DNA of 64,000 nt, from assembly GCA_964017235.1 (NCBI GenBank), contig OZ024934.1:77900706-77964705 (forward strand), written 5' to 3'. The notes beneath the pieces are model-generated. The model was not told where the DNA came from, ran no database searches, and saw only the letters and a program-made list of their open reading frames with translations. Both the position numbers and the translations under genes were made by a program. The stretch comes from Sabellastarte sp. h YS-2021. Taxonomy: Eukaryota > Annelida > Polychaeta > Sabellida > Sabellidae. How positions within the stretch are numbered: the stretch's first letter is position 1; each line of letters starts with the position of its first letter. Of this stretch, positions 26,417-37,385 are shown piece after piece.

Positions 26417-27240
26417 TTCATTAACAGGGCTAGGAGGTATCAGAATTGACAGGGTCTATGCAATTCTCATTTGACTCTCATATGACAGGAGTCTTTATTA
26501 AGTATATTCAGGGACAGGCAGGAAATTTGGAGGACCCATACTTAACAAAATTCAGGAGAAAGACATTTGCACTTTTAGAAAGACTCCTATTGAGAGCAGC
26601 GTAAGCAGTGGCAGTCTCACCCCACCATGATGTATGATATGGGCCCACTAGTGAACTGGCCAGCTGGTCAGCACGAGAACCCGTCACTTTTTGCATTCTC
26701 AACCACTCTCCTCCCCAACAAATTCAGAAGTTGAAAACTTTCTGCTTGGGAGCAATATCTCGTCAAGAAAGAATTTCACCTGCCAGGGCTTGATTAGAAT
26801 GGCATCATCTGCCAAGAGGAAGAAGGATGGAAGCAGTCTCTTCTGACTGATTTATTGCAGTGTTTGGAATCCAGTGGATCCGTCTTCTATTATATCTATA
26901 TGATTGCACTGATAGAAGATTTGTGAGTCAGATCAAGACTTTCTGCTGCCCAGGTCCACCCAAAGGAAGCATGTAGCTGGCATCTGCAAGAGCCAGCTAT
27001 ACTAAAGAGTGGAAGCCCTTGTAAGTTGCAGTACTGACTTCCACCTCATGTGGAAATATCTGATGGCCGAATTTTTGCCATCAAGTACACCCAAGACATT
27101 AGGCACATTCCATTATATTTTAACATTCGTTAAGGAAGAACGTATTTTTCATTTGTCTGTCCCTGATATAAATTCCAAAATTAATCTCGGTAAATTCACT
27201 GTATCTGGTTTATTTTATGCTAAAAAGAACATCTAAACAC

Positions 27241-28370
27241 AAAATATAATTTTATGGTTAAACAGACCTTTTATTCCACCTGCAATTTGACAGAATATAT
27301 ATATCCATTACATGTTATTATTATCCCAATATGTATGTTATTATTTTTCCAGTATTTCTAGGAGTTCTACATATTAAATCTTAGGTAATCAAAATTATCA
27401 CATGAAAAACACTAGTATACATAAAACACCGCCTTCAGGTTCTTCAGTTAAATTTTTCTGTGACCTGTTATTAATATTTGCTACTATTTCACACCATATG
27501 CACCAGTCTTGACTGTTCTCAACCTATTCACATGTTTTGGTTCTGTTGCTTAGACAGGTTTGCATGTGGAAAAGATAGGTGCACCTATTTCTACTTTGTT
27601 TTTTTGGTATCCTCATTTGGTCGTGCATTTCACCTTTTGCTTTGGTGTTCCCATCCTTCTAGTTGCTCAGGGAAACAACTACAACTAATGGCAATCGCTT
27701 AATTTAACCAGTCACCATCCACTCGAGTTTCCATCCCTGTATATCAGACGAGGTAAGTCCGACAGGGTTTCAGCTCTACCATATCCCTCATAGGGACAGC
27801 AAAGGTGGGGGAAATTGCTATGTTTGCCTTTGGTGGCACAACTGTTTACTAAGACACCTTTAAAATGGTAAGTAAGTGTTTATATTTTACAGGCCCCAAT
27901 TACAAACAACTCAATATACATAGTCTATAAAGCAGTTAATATGTGCGACGTTACATATATATGTTACTTTAAAATAGCCAATGTTTCATAGTTTTTGTTA
28001 AAACCGATACATGTTAGGGGGCTCTGGACTCATTCATAACTCAATAACATTATTTGATAATCAGCAACTTTTTGTTATCATTCTTTAGCATTTACTGGTG
28101 TTCCTTAGCTATTACATATGGCTCTGTTGCTAATTAATTGCCAAACTACTCCAAATTGTTGGGAATCACTAGTTCCCATTTAATTCCTTAACCCTCATGT
28201 GTCAGTTTTCGACATTTCCCTTATGTTTGTAAATGTCCTTAGTTTTTAGTGATTGAGCAGGTTGAGCTGCCAGGAAGTGTAGGGAACAGTTTACAGACAG
28301 AGAGGAATTTAGAATTGTGAGCTTTACAACAATCCTGGGAGTTTCCACAAAAGGTCAAAGTTTAATATGT
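27241..28370. other. no gene recognised
   Basis: Moderately AT-rich sequence. A 74-codon frame at 27478-27702 has a hydrophobic, Cys-rich translation without a known domain. Part of this could be the 3' end of the fossil retroelement before it, but no boundary was seen. Confidence 0.4.
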
Positions 28371-28489
28371 ATAGGTTATTAGCCAAGTAAGTGTCCAATA
28401 TAAGAAACTAATGGATTGTTTACGAGGTCCTGAAGGGAACAATCTATTATTTTGTAATATTGGACATTTAAGAGGCTATTAACCTATTT
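28371..28489. repeat. hairpin-forming inverted repeat
   Basis: The left arm (ATAGGTTATTAGCC, GTGTCCAATAT, GGATTGTT) is mirrored by the right arm (AACAATCTATTATTTTG, ATATTGGACAT, GGCTATTAACCTAT). The arms are about 55 bases with a loop of only a few bases, so the whole 119 bp could fold as one stem. It resembles a short foldback MITE, with no flanking duplication seen. Confidence 0.75.
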
Positions 28490-28739
28490 AAATTACACCC
28501 ATTCCTCAATTTGCAATTTTAAAGATGTTTTAACATCCTTATTTTTCATCCCTATATTTCTGGCGTGTATTTTTGGGTTTTTGTGATATTTTTAGTTGAA
28601 GTAAATGTAGAAGGTGTTTCTATGGAAATGTGTAAAAAAGGCTTCTATATCAAAATCACAAAGCAGAACAACTGCCCATTAGTGAAAGATATTGGACACG
28701 TTTAACAATTGAATATCTCTCATGTGCAATTTGTTTTAA

Positions 28740-28850
28740 ATCCTGTTCAACATTCAAGGTGATTTTGGGACAGATCCTCCGCATGTTTATTGTTGGGAGT
28801 TAAACCCACACAAAAGTGCCAGCCTGTAGTTAGATGGCAAACTTGCCAAA
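28740..28850 (-). mobile_element. SINE family B fragment
   Basis: The minus strand reads GCCATCTAACTACAGGCTGG..., then GTGTGGGTTTAACTCCCAAC (B-box region), then GGATCTGTCCCAAAATCACC, matching the body of the SINE at 57560-57716. The head and the tail are worn. Confidence 0.6.
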
Positions 28851-29769
28851 AACTACTTCTACCAGGCTTGAGAATGGCCAGGAATGAGCAAACAACAAAA
28901 ATAAAATTCCAAATTCGGTGATCCACCCGAAATCATCCGAACCAGACCCAGGTTTGGTAGTCCAGTATTTATAGTGTTTACCACAATACAATTCCAACAG
29001 CAGAGGAGACCAAGACACACAAATATAAAGCTGTTGGGTTTCAATGGTACGAGAACAGGATATACATTTATTTTGAAGTATTTAACACTGGCAAGCATAT
29101 GGTGAATAATAACGACTTTTGTCTAACTGTTGTGCATGAGAGACAATAATCAAACATCTATGAACAGAGAATAATATATGTTACATATTTACTACATGAG
29201 TTATTTTACATCAAATAAGGAAGATACTTCATAAACTCTAAAGATAATTGAGGTTTATTTAAAGAACACCTGATTACTCTTATGTAGAACCTGATACCTG
29301 ATACTTTATCAAAACTGAGGGCTTCATTTGGATATACAATTATTAACATGGCCAATACTAAAGGTAGTATTGATGATGTGGTGGCTTTATATGCATATGG
29401 GGAAATAGTGTACCCACAAGTAAGTATATCCTATATCTGTCAATATTTAAAGCCAAGCTCTCATTGATCTATCAGAGTTCCTTGGTGGCCAAACTTGTCA
29501 TCTGTATGGATCTGACTTACAGAAATAGCAACGCTGTCCGTCATTCCTAATATGACACTGGAGGTTGAATGGGTTTTTTAAAAAAACCTTGCTTTAACAT
29601 AATCATTCCATTCACTTTTCTGGAAAGTGGCTCTACCACTACCAGGAAACCATGAATGATTTCTATTGCAATTTTCTGTTCTGTTCATCAACAATTACTT
29701 GTAATGTTTATTTAAGATTTATATTATGCAAATTGATAAATATCATTTAATGCACTGTAATCTTAGAAG
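28851..29769. other. no gene recognised
   Basis: A 79-codon minus-strand frame (28859-29098) is open but matches no family I know. The rest has no recognisable content. Confidence 0.4.
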
Positions 29770-30540
29770 GGATGTTTTAAAACTAGGCAGCAAGACACAC
29801 CTCATCTATTCTGTAAGCAATTGGCGGAGAGTATTTTGAACTTTGCCACACTGGCTTTCTAGACTCCACATAGTAGGGAATCACAGTAGTCTACTCGACT
29901 ACTCCCCAAGGCTTTTGCCACTAAAACTGCAGTACAAATAAGTCGTAAATCCCTTAGATGATTGTAATTAACATGGTAAACAGTAGCTTTATGTTTGTCA
30001 AAGGAAATTTCTGAGTAAAAAGTGACCCCTAGATTTCTTACTTCCTCTGTAGCAAAAATAGAGCTTTAATTTTAGTTATTTATTTATTTGAGGTTTTATG
30101 TCGCTTTCAACACTGTACAGGTCATATCACAGCGGGTAGTTGGAAGGGCAGAGGAAACCAGTACACACAGTTCATCAGGGTTCCGTACTGTAAACTACCG
30201 ATCAACAGCAAGCAACTACCAGCTGTCTCACTTGAGGCCATGCCTGTAACCGAACCCTGGCCTCAGAGGTGGGAGGCGAGAGTGTTACCACTCTGCCACT
30301 GTGGCCCCCAAATACAGCTTTAAAGGAATGACATAGATAAAATTGGTGAACGTGACTCTGGTATGTTTGTCAGTCATCAGTGATGATGAGCTCAGGTTTA
30401 TCCGGATGCAGTTTCAGTTTAATACCATTCATTTGTTGATTAACTGCTAACAACTTATAACAAAGGATAGATTTCCAGATAAAAATTTCAGTTGAAGAAG
30501 TTTGAATATCATCATAAGCTATGATGAAATCAAGTGAGCA
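29770..30540 (-). mobile_element. LINE remnant, CR1/L2-like, split by a SINE
   Basis: The minus strand, read from 30540, gives a reverse transcriptase stretch with IIAYDDIQTSS (position of the YADD box), INGIKLKLHPDKPELII-like sequence and, after the SINE, VRNLGVTFYSEISFDKH and SSRVDYCDSLLCGV. The order YADD-KLKLNPDKTE-NLGV-SRLDYCNSLLYG is typical of CR1/L2-group LINEs. Several stops are present and both ends are missing, so it is old. Confidence 0.7.
30070..30309 (-). mobile_element. SINE family A, full length, about 14 bp target duplication
   Basis: On the minus strand it has head GGGGCCACAGTGGCAGAGTGG and tail GACATAAAACCTCAAATAAA. It is flanked by AAATAGAGCTTTAA (30056-30069) and AAATACAGCTTTAA (30310-30323), one mismatch. 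It sits inside the LINE remnant. Confidence 0.92.
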
Positions 30541-31133
30541 GCAAACTTAATGAACTGAGTATTAGACAGTTTTTCTTTAAAGGACGTTTATTTTAAATTA
30601 AACTGACATGAATTGCAACTTAAAAAACAAGCTTTGCATGAAATGATATACATTTTTATTAACCCCATATTAACCCCCATGCTGACTTCTTTAGATGAGA
30701 ACTGAATAACGTTCTGTGAAGTTTAGGTTCTGGTCTGACTTGACAGAGCACCCTGGCTCAGTTTAATGTGACATAACACATTATATTGTTTATAATAAGC
30801 ATTGAATTAAATGCTAATGAAGTAACAACTTGTCTCAATAAAATTTGATACAGAAAGTCAATGATTTTATCTTTTAATACATTTTTATATTTTCGACTTT
30901 AAAATATGTATTAAAATGACATAAAACAATTTTCTGCTATGCAGGATTAAAATCTGTACAAATTTCAATTGAATGAATATATTTCACATTACAAATTTAC
31001 CAATGTCTACAGCAATTGCGCAGATATGATAATTACATGAAATCCTTTCAGATCACCATACATAATAGCTTATATTATAAAAAGTTGAAATGGCAGAGCC
31101 ACCTTAACACCAGAGGTCAATGCTAAACTGGCA
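30541..31133. other. no gene recognised
   Basis: Very AT-rich sequence without coding frames of note or a repeat seen elsewhere in the window. Confidence 0.45.
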
Positions 31134-31146
31134 CGTCCCTGAAGTG

Positions 31147-31377
31147 TTTATTTATTTGGGGTTTTACGTCGCTTTCAACACTGTACAGGTCATATCACGA
31201 CGGGTAGTTGGAAGGGCAGAGGAAACCAGTACATAGAGTTCGCTAGGGTTGTGTACTGTAAACTGCCGACCAACGGCAAGCAATTACCAGCTTTCCCATT
31301 TGAGGCCATCATGGGGTTCGAACCCCGGTCTCAGAGGTGGGAGGCGAGAGTGTTACCACTCTGCCACCGTGGCCCCG
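31147..31377 (-). mobile_element. SINE family A, full length, 13 bp target duplication
   Basis: On the minus strand it has head GGGGCCACGGTGGCAGAGTGG and tail GACGTAAAACCCCAAATAAA. It is flanked exactly by CGTCCCTGAAGTG at 31134-31146 and 31378-31390. It looks like one of the best-preserved copies. Confidence 0.95.
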
Positions 31378-31390
31378 CGTCCCTGAAGTG

Positions 31391-32390
31391 ATCGGATTTC
31401 AAATGGCACAGAGTGTCTTGTGCACAATTTCTCCATGAAATTCATTCCCCTCATTGACATATGACAAGTCTACATAAACAACTTACAGATAATTAGTTTA
31501 GTGATACCAGCAGTTCTCATTTTAAAGCTTGAATTCATTGTTTGTCAACATTTAATTTTTGTCCTAACTTGAGGTGTGTAAAACAGTAACAAGGATTGTT
31601 TTATCACTTTTTAGTCGAATCTTTGATTCGAGTTATGTACTGAGTTGCGGCCTCGATTTTAAATTGGCCGTTTAAGCCCTTAAATATCAAATTCTGCATA
31701 ATATTTCTTCGCATATCTGTACATTAAGGTGTATATTATACACTCTGCCATTTTGAAGATTTTTAGAGCTTTTATTAAGTTATATTTTATGAAGTAAAAA
31801 GCATGTCTGGCACTACGTCTGGCTTTCTATAAGGTCCCGTATGTCCTAGAAACTATTGTGTTACCCATTGTAGTGGTCTACTCGAACGAGTCTTTTTTAA
31901 CGGTTTCGTCTGCTGGTTTCTAGACGTGAATCTTCAATTAATTTATTTGTCTGCTGGTTTATTACGCAGTCACTGTTAATGTAAAATTGTTGTCTGGGCA
32001 TCTACCCATTTGTCAAACAAATAAACCGCAAAGAAATTAATGAATGAAGTGACGTCACGGTAGTATTATACATTTTTCGTTTAGCCAATCAAAATCGAGG
32101 AAACCTCTGGCAGCGACAATGAAAATATTCAAACTCCGTAGTTTTACATTCAACCACTCGAAGGCGCTTCTGCATGTCCTAGAAGTTATCACGTCATAAA
32201 AAACAGCATAATCTATGGTTCCCTATTTTCGCTCATTGTGGCTATTCGTAATATTGAAGAAACAACACACGAATATTTTATTTAAATACTTACAATTTGC
32301 TTCTGTAAAATATCCATATACAGTACTACGTATATATCCACGCTTCATAATTGAAATATGTCTTCTCATTTCAAAATCAACTTACAAACT
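31391..32390. other. unannotated stretch with promoter-like motifs
   Basis: No coding exon is recognised. The sequence from about 31640 to 32180 is less AT-rich and has more CpG than its surroundings and includes the CRE and CCAAT motifs listed separately. Confidence 0.4.
32050..32089 (+). promoter_or_regulatory. CRE (TGACGTCA) and CCAAT motifs
   Basis: A perfect palindromic cAMP-response element at 32050-32057 is followed by TAGCCAATCA with CCAAT at 32085-32089, a spacing common in animal promoters. No transcript start is visible. The nearest + strand candidate exon is at 38096, so the link to a gene is speculative. Confidence 0.3.
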
Positions 32391-32817
32391 GCAAGTCCGT
32401 AAACAGGAAATATGCTGGTAGTTTTCATCTTAAACCAGCCTTGTATAATATTGTCACGAAACCCCACAAAGAACTGCCGTGACTGCGTATATTTGCTCAT
32501 TAATATTAATGAGGCAAGTCCGTGAACAGGAAATATGCTGGTAGTTTTCATCTTAAACCAGCCTTGTAAAATATTGTCACGAAACCCCACAAAGAACTGC
32601 CGTGACTGCGCATATTTGCTCATTAATATTAATGAGGCAAGTCCGTGAACAGGAAATATGCTGGTAGTTTTCATCTTAAACCAGCCTTGTAAAATATTGT
32701 TACGAAACCCCCACAAAGAACTGCCGTGACTGCGCATATTTGCTCATTAATATTAATGAGGCAAGTCCGTGGACAGGAAATATGCTGGTGGTTTTCATCT
32801 TAAACCAGCTTTGTAAA
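32391..32817. repeat. tandem repeat, 123-124 bp unit, 3.5 copies
   Basis: Units begin GCAAGTCCGT at 32391, 32514, 32638 and 32762 and are nearly identical. Each complete unit contains the 18 bp perfect palindrome CTCATTAATATTAATGAG. The long minus-strand frame here exists only because 123 is a multiple of three; the peptide has no domain. Confidence 0.9.
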
Positions 32818-33234
32818 ACTGCGCATCTACAGACCCTTTATATTTGTAAACAAATTCCCATCTCGCGACACAAATCTGAAAACTTCCCTGGAAGCGGTTT
32901 CTAAATGCGGGCGATAATACAGAGTTTACAGATTTCAACACCCAGTGCTGTCCTAAGATTCGACTCTGTGGTTGGGTGAAAGCTAACCACGTCACCCTTG
33001 TTTTAAAAGTTTAGAGTGATAATTTGAAGACTGCCTTGTCCATTTTTGTTGGGCTCTCTAACATTTCCAGAAAACGGAATCTAAAGGGCGATTCACATAA
33101 ATGGCCTCAAATAAGATAGGCAATGAGAAATGAGGTAGTTTGGGGAGTTTTTTAACTGAAGTTCAATGCCATATGCTCAGCAGACGTAACAATCAAATAA
33201 AAGTTGGACAATTACCCCATATGCAACTACAGGG
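32818..33234. other. no gene recognised
   Basis: Unique-looking sequence between the tandem array and the next dispersed repeat. No exon is seen. Confidence 0.4.
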
Positions 33235-33435
33235 GATATACCCAACGGTTACAGGTTTTCAGATATGGTGGAGCCTCCTCCATGGAGGCCTCATACCTTT
33301 GGTGTAGCATTCACCCTACAGTCGGTATCGCCCACAGTAGTCTGCATTTGGTAAAACGCCCCTGTCCTTCAACCCTGTCTGAGGTTCATATCCCACCCTG
33401 TGACACAGTGGTGAAATGTTTTACCAAACACGGAC
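33235..33435. repeat. dispersed repeat family D, copy 1
   Basis: Sequence with CGGTTACAGGTTTT, CTCATACCTTTGG, GCCCCTGTCCTTCAACC and GTGACACAGTGG in this order is matched, more loosely, at 56805-57010. It is an interspersed repeat of unknown type, about 200 bp. Confidence 0.6.
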
Positions 33436-33998
33436 TATTGTGGGGGATACAGCCTATAATGTGAATAGGGTATTAAGAAACATGCATGCATGATACTTAT
33501 CAGGAAAAATATTGAAACAATGATAGATATTTCACACAAATGTCTTCCAGCAGAGTGTTCCTAGAATGTTTTACACAGTGTAGAATTTTTTTCAAAAGTA
33601 AATAAGACAAGGAAAAGATTTTAAAAACTTAAAGCAGACGAACGAGGAAGTTATGTGGGTGTTCCACTGCAGCCAACCCTACAACCGACCCTGTGACTGT
33701 AGGGTTAGCAGTAAAAGTCGTAGAAACACAGAAAAAGGGAAACCACTCATTTCCTGCTGCAGAAATGACAGCTACACATCAAGAGGAACAAGTTGAGGGT
33801 CCTTTGGGTTTTTATTGAGTTGAATATGTTACTTATTCATGATTTCAAGACACAGAAGACAACAAGAAGACAACAGAACCCAGCACCTGCCTGGCCAACA
33901 CCACCACCACAGCCCCTAAATACGAGGAGGAAGCCAGAGACTCCATGGGTTATGCTCTAGATACTGCAAAGTAGTCTGCATTCTGCTACAGAACTCTC

Positions 33999-35040
33999 TT
34001 GGATGAGTTAATCACATCTGACATACCAGGTTACAGGAATTTCATCAGGATGCCACCTGCCTTTTTTGATTTGATAGAAGAAAGAATTTTGCCCCACCTC
34101 AGGAATTCACCCAAAATTTTCAGGCAGCCACTAGAAGTATGTTTTAACAGTTTTAGCAGTTACAATGAGACACTTATCCACAGGAGAAGCCTACACTTCA
34201 CTGCAGTACCATTGAAGGGTTGACAGAACCACCATTTGTAAATTTGTCCCCAAGGTGTGTCGAGCCATACTAGAAGAATTTCAGCAGGAATATTTGATCT
34301 GTCCAACAGATACTGAAGAGTGGAGGAAGATCGAGAAACAGATGGAATGTCCCCATGCTGTAGATGCACTAGATGGGAAACATGTAGATATAAAGAAACC
34401 TAAGAAATCAGGGAGTGAATATTTCAACTACAAGGGTTACCTTTCCCAGGTACTGCTAGCCCTGGTCGATGCAGAGTACAACTTCCTGTGGGTCAATGTG
34501 GGGGCCATTGGTTCATCATCTGATGCAGAGATATTCAACCGAGAAGGAAAATTGAAAGCGAAACCTTGGGACTTCCATCAATCAAACCGCTTGGACCAGG
34601 AGGACCAAATCTGCACTACTTTCTGTTGGGGGACTATGCCTTTGCCCTGATGCCTTGACTGGTCAAGCCTTACAGCAGAAGACAGGGAGGAGAGAATAGC
34701 AAACTACAGAATATCCAGGGGCATGAGGGTCATCAAGAATGCTTTTGGAATATTATTGGGAAGGTTCAGGTTACTGCTGACCACCATAGAGCAGAGACCT
34801 AAAGTTGTGAGGGGCATTGCGTTAACATGTGCGGTACTACATAACATGCTGAGAAGTCACCAGGGGGAGCAGACAGGATACCCACCCCAGCAGACAACAT
34901 ACAACCACCACAGACCAACCAAGTGGAGCAGGGTTAGAATGAGAACTTTAGAAACCAATCGAGGGAGGCCAAACATCAAAGAGACCTACTGAAAGACTAT
35001 TTTAATAACCTAGGGGCACTGACTGGGCAGGAGGACAAGA
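33999..35040 (+). pseudogene. Harbinger transposase (HARBI1-like nuclease), copy 2
   Basis: DDE-type nuclease. The N-terminal part (33999-34223) reads SDIPGYRNFIRMPPAFFDLI. The central part (34255-34650) has VDALDGKHVDIKKPKKSG with the first catalytic Asp, and NVGAIGSSSDAEIFN with the second. The C-terminal part (34723-34992) has MRVIKNAFGILLGRFRLLL, in which the third catalytic Glu (VENAFG in relatives, kept in copy 1) is Lys, then CAVLHNMLRSHQG. At least two frame changes separate the parts. It is inactive both by frame and by the catalytic substitution. Confidence 0.9.
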
Positions 35041-35764
35041 TTTAAGAAGACTGAGCGGAGAACAAGCTGTCATCTATAAATCATTTTTAGGATTATTCAA
35101 GAACATTTAAAGATTTGAACCCAAGTTCTCAAATGTCAAAGTTAAAACCCAACACTCCCACTTATTTGCAAGTTTTAAATTGTATTACTTCAAATGAAGA
35201 AGGCTATCTGATTTATTTATTTGGAATATAACTTTCTTTTTTAACTATTAAATTGTTTAGCCAGTAAAGCCTCAACATCTTAAAAGTTATATCTACCCCC
35301 CCCCCCCCAAAAAAAAAAAAAATCACACACATTGTAGTGTCATGCAACTTGGGAAACATTACGTTATCATACTGTCTGTCTATTTATCTGTCAGTCCATC
35401 CACACATTCATTACAATTTTTTTTTTCTGTTTTGTGTCTGAATGTTTTTTTTAATTTCTGTCAAACACTCACTCATTTAATCAATTTTTGTTATGTATTT
35501 TGGGGAAGTGTAAGTGTTGGATGGTGTGCTTTATTTTGTTTTTGAGAAGAACAAGCAGCGGAACAATTGTTTTGGAAAGATTCAGGCTGTCCTTATAAGG
35601 GCCTTTGTTTGTGCGACTTAATGCAGGCTAATCTACTGATTTGGGCTTACTCTGCTGGCTGGACTGGCTGGGAGGTTTTGCTTGTTCTTGCTGAGTGTAG
35701 TTGGTATTGGCGACGGTGCTGGTTAAAGTTGAGAGGGTGAAAATGGTGGTGTTGTGTCGATCTG
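35041..35764. other. spacer between the two Harbinger genes
   Basis: Contains a poly-C/poly-A run at 35297-35323 and T-rich sequence. No coding feature is seen; the last part may be the 3' end of the minus-strand gene. Confidence 0.5.
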
Positions 35765-36847
35765 CTAGTACTGTAATACATTTAAAATGCTTCCAAAGAA
35801 ACATGCTAATCCAGAACTGTTGTGTTGACTGTCTTCCTGTTGTCCTGAGGTGACGGGAGGCAGATTAAATGTCTTTGTTGGGCTCAAAGCAAACACCAGG
35901 TTTCTGGAAGGCCCAGGCTGCTGGTCATCCACAACAATGAAAAATGCTGGCTGTGTTGATGCTGATGCTGACATCTGTGGTTGTTGAACATTGGCAATCA
36001 CAGTTGGCTGTTGAGGTGCTGTCATCTGTGTTGGCTGTACAGCTGGATTGGAGACTTGCTGTGTATGTGGTATCATGAGGTATTTGCGGTATTCATGCCC
36101 TGCTGTGGCCTGTGTTGCATCTGGAAGTTAAAATCTTGTGACCTGTTGACTTGTGGCCTCTCTCTTGCGTTCTTCAGCCTTGTACGGTATGCCACTCAGA
36201 AGTTTCACTGTCTCATTCCTGAAGGATAAAAGGTGTTCAATCTTGGAGTAGAGATAGTTGCAGAATGATTGTCTGGGATTTAGAGTACTATCCTGATGTG
36301 CACCCAAGACATGGGAAATCATTGACCTCATCTGCTGGAACTGATCTAAACTGGATCCTCAGCAGTGGTGGTGGTGACAGCAGCTGGTCGGTGTGAAGGT
36401 TTTGTGGTCAGTGGCTGAAGAGTAACATCTGATGCCATGCTGATTATCCTTTTCACATTCAGTCTCTTGTGAAGTGTCTGGAACTAAAGCTGTGGTTGTG
36501 GCCTCTGAAGACTTGAACATGGAAGACTTAGACACTCCTTTCCTTCTGGTGTGGCCTCATAGAAAACTAAAACTGTCTCTCAACCAGGTCTGTCTTTTGG
36601 TGCTCTTCACTGCAGTTTGTCCTGACTTCGTGTATGTGACCTTGCCATATCTAGTACGTTGAGTCTCAAACCACTTCTTGACAGTGTTGACAGATAAATT
36701 CCTGGAAGCTGCTACTGTTTCCCAGAGTCTCTCTTTCCTCTGCTTGTCTTTGAACTTTGCATGAGTCTTGTCATAGAGTTCCTTGTGCTGTTTAACAAAA
36801 TCCACAATGGCTTCCTCATTAGAATCACTCAGAAAAATAGACTTCAT
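35765..36847 (-). pseudogene. Harbinger second protein (MADF/Myb-SANT-like), copy 2
   Basis: The DNA-binding partner of the transposase. The N-terminal exon or segment (36847-36557, starting MKSIFLSDSNEEAIVDFV) has a MADF-like domain over about residues 8-70 (VKQHKELYD, KERLWETVAA, VKKWFETQRTRYGK). The C-terminal segment (36076-35765) is Gln/Pro-rich and has the motif AFFIVVDDQQPGPSRN, which is also found in the two other copies. The region between (36556-36077) may be intron or damaged coding sequence. No catalytic role is expected. Confidence is high for family membership and low for exact structure. Confidence 0.75.
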
Positions 36848-37385
36848 TTACCCCTTCTTCTGCCTAAATTGAGTCAATACTGGATTGGATCTGTGTCCAT
36901 TCAAGGTGGCCTGTCCTTTGGTCAGGCTCTTTCATCTGCTCAGTCCCTTCTAGTCTCTCTTGTTCCAACCTCTCTCTCTCCCTCTCCTCCTGTTCTTACA
37001 TTTCCCTCTCCTCTCCCCCTTCTTCTTCTCTCTATATCCTCAGCAGTATCTCCTAACTCAAACTATGGTTGAAAATCTGTAGTTACTTCAATCTTTCTCC
37101 TTGTACCCCTTGGCGTGCTGATAAATTATATGTACAGCTTCTTCAAAAAATAAAAACTTAAACTTAAAAGTCAAACCTCAGAGAACAAGTTTCACTCACA
37201 ACCAGTCCAGCCTATCTCAAAACATAAGCTAATTTGAGAAAGAAGTAAAATTTAAAATCTAAAAGCTCTACACCTCTTGTTTTTCAACAGTTAAGACCCA
37301 AATAAATGAAATCCATCTGCTGACTGGCCCTTTTATAGTCACAGATTTTGAAACCAACAGGCCGTAAGACGAATATATATTGCGG

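Larger units (their letters stand above)
24420..27240 (+). mobile_element. fossil tyrosine-recombinase-type (DIRS/Ngaro-like) retroelement
   Basis: The + strand keeps remnants of a retroelement polyprotein. There is a charged gag-like stretch at about 24430-24700, a pre-RT region from 24740 with a conserved LDTIANYIQPAK stretch, and a reverse transcriptase interrupted by a SINE whose active-site box reads HTFIDDFVAISP. An RNase-H-like segment follows, interrupted by a second SINE. The RT resembles those of YR retroelements (DIRS/Ngaro order) in marine invertebrates more than LTR retroviruses. Ends were not found and the 3' limit is approximate. It is clearly broken, with perhaps ten or more breaks. 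The two SINE insertions show it was inactive for some time. Confidence 0.65.

Noticed and set aside
32366-32737. 124-codon minus-strand frame with internal 41-residue repeats
   Set aside because: It arises because the tandem unit is 123 bases. The composition is not protein-like and no domain or splice signal supports it.
32391-32817. CRISPR-like array
   Set aside because: The repeats are 123 bp and contiguous, without unique spacers, in an animal genome.
33999-35040. Host HARBI1 gene
   Set aside because: The copy is bounded by transposon ends and a TTA target duplication, is frame-broken, and has relatives at 19.7 and 62.8 kb.
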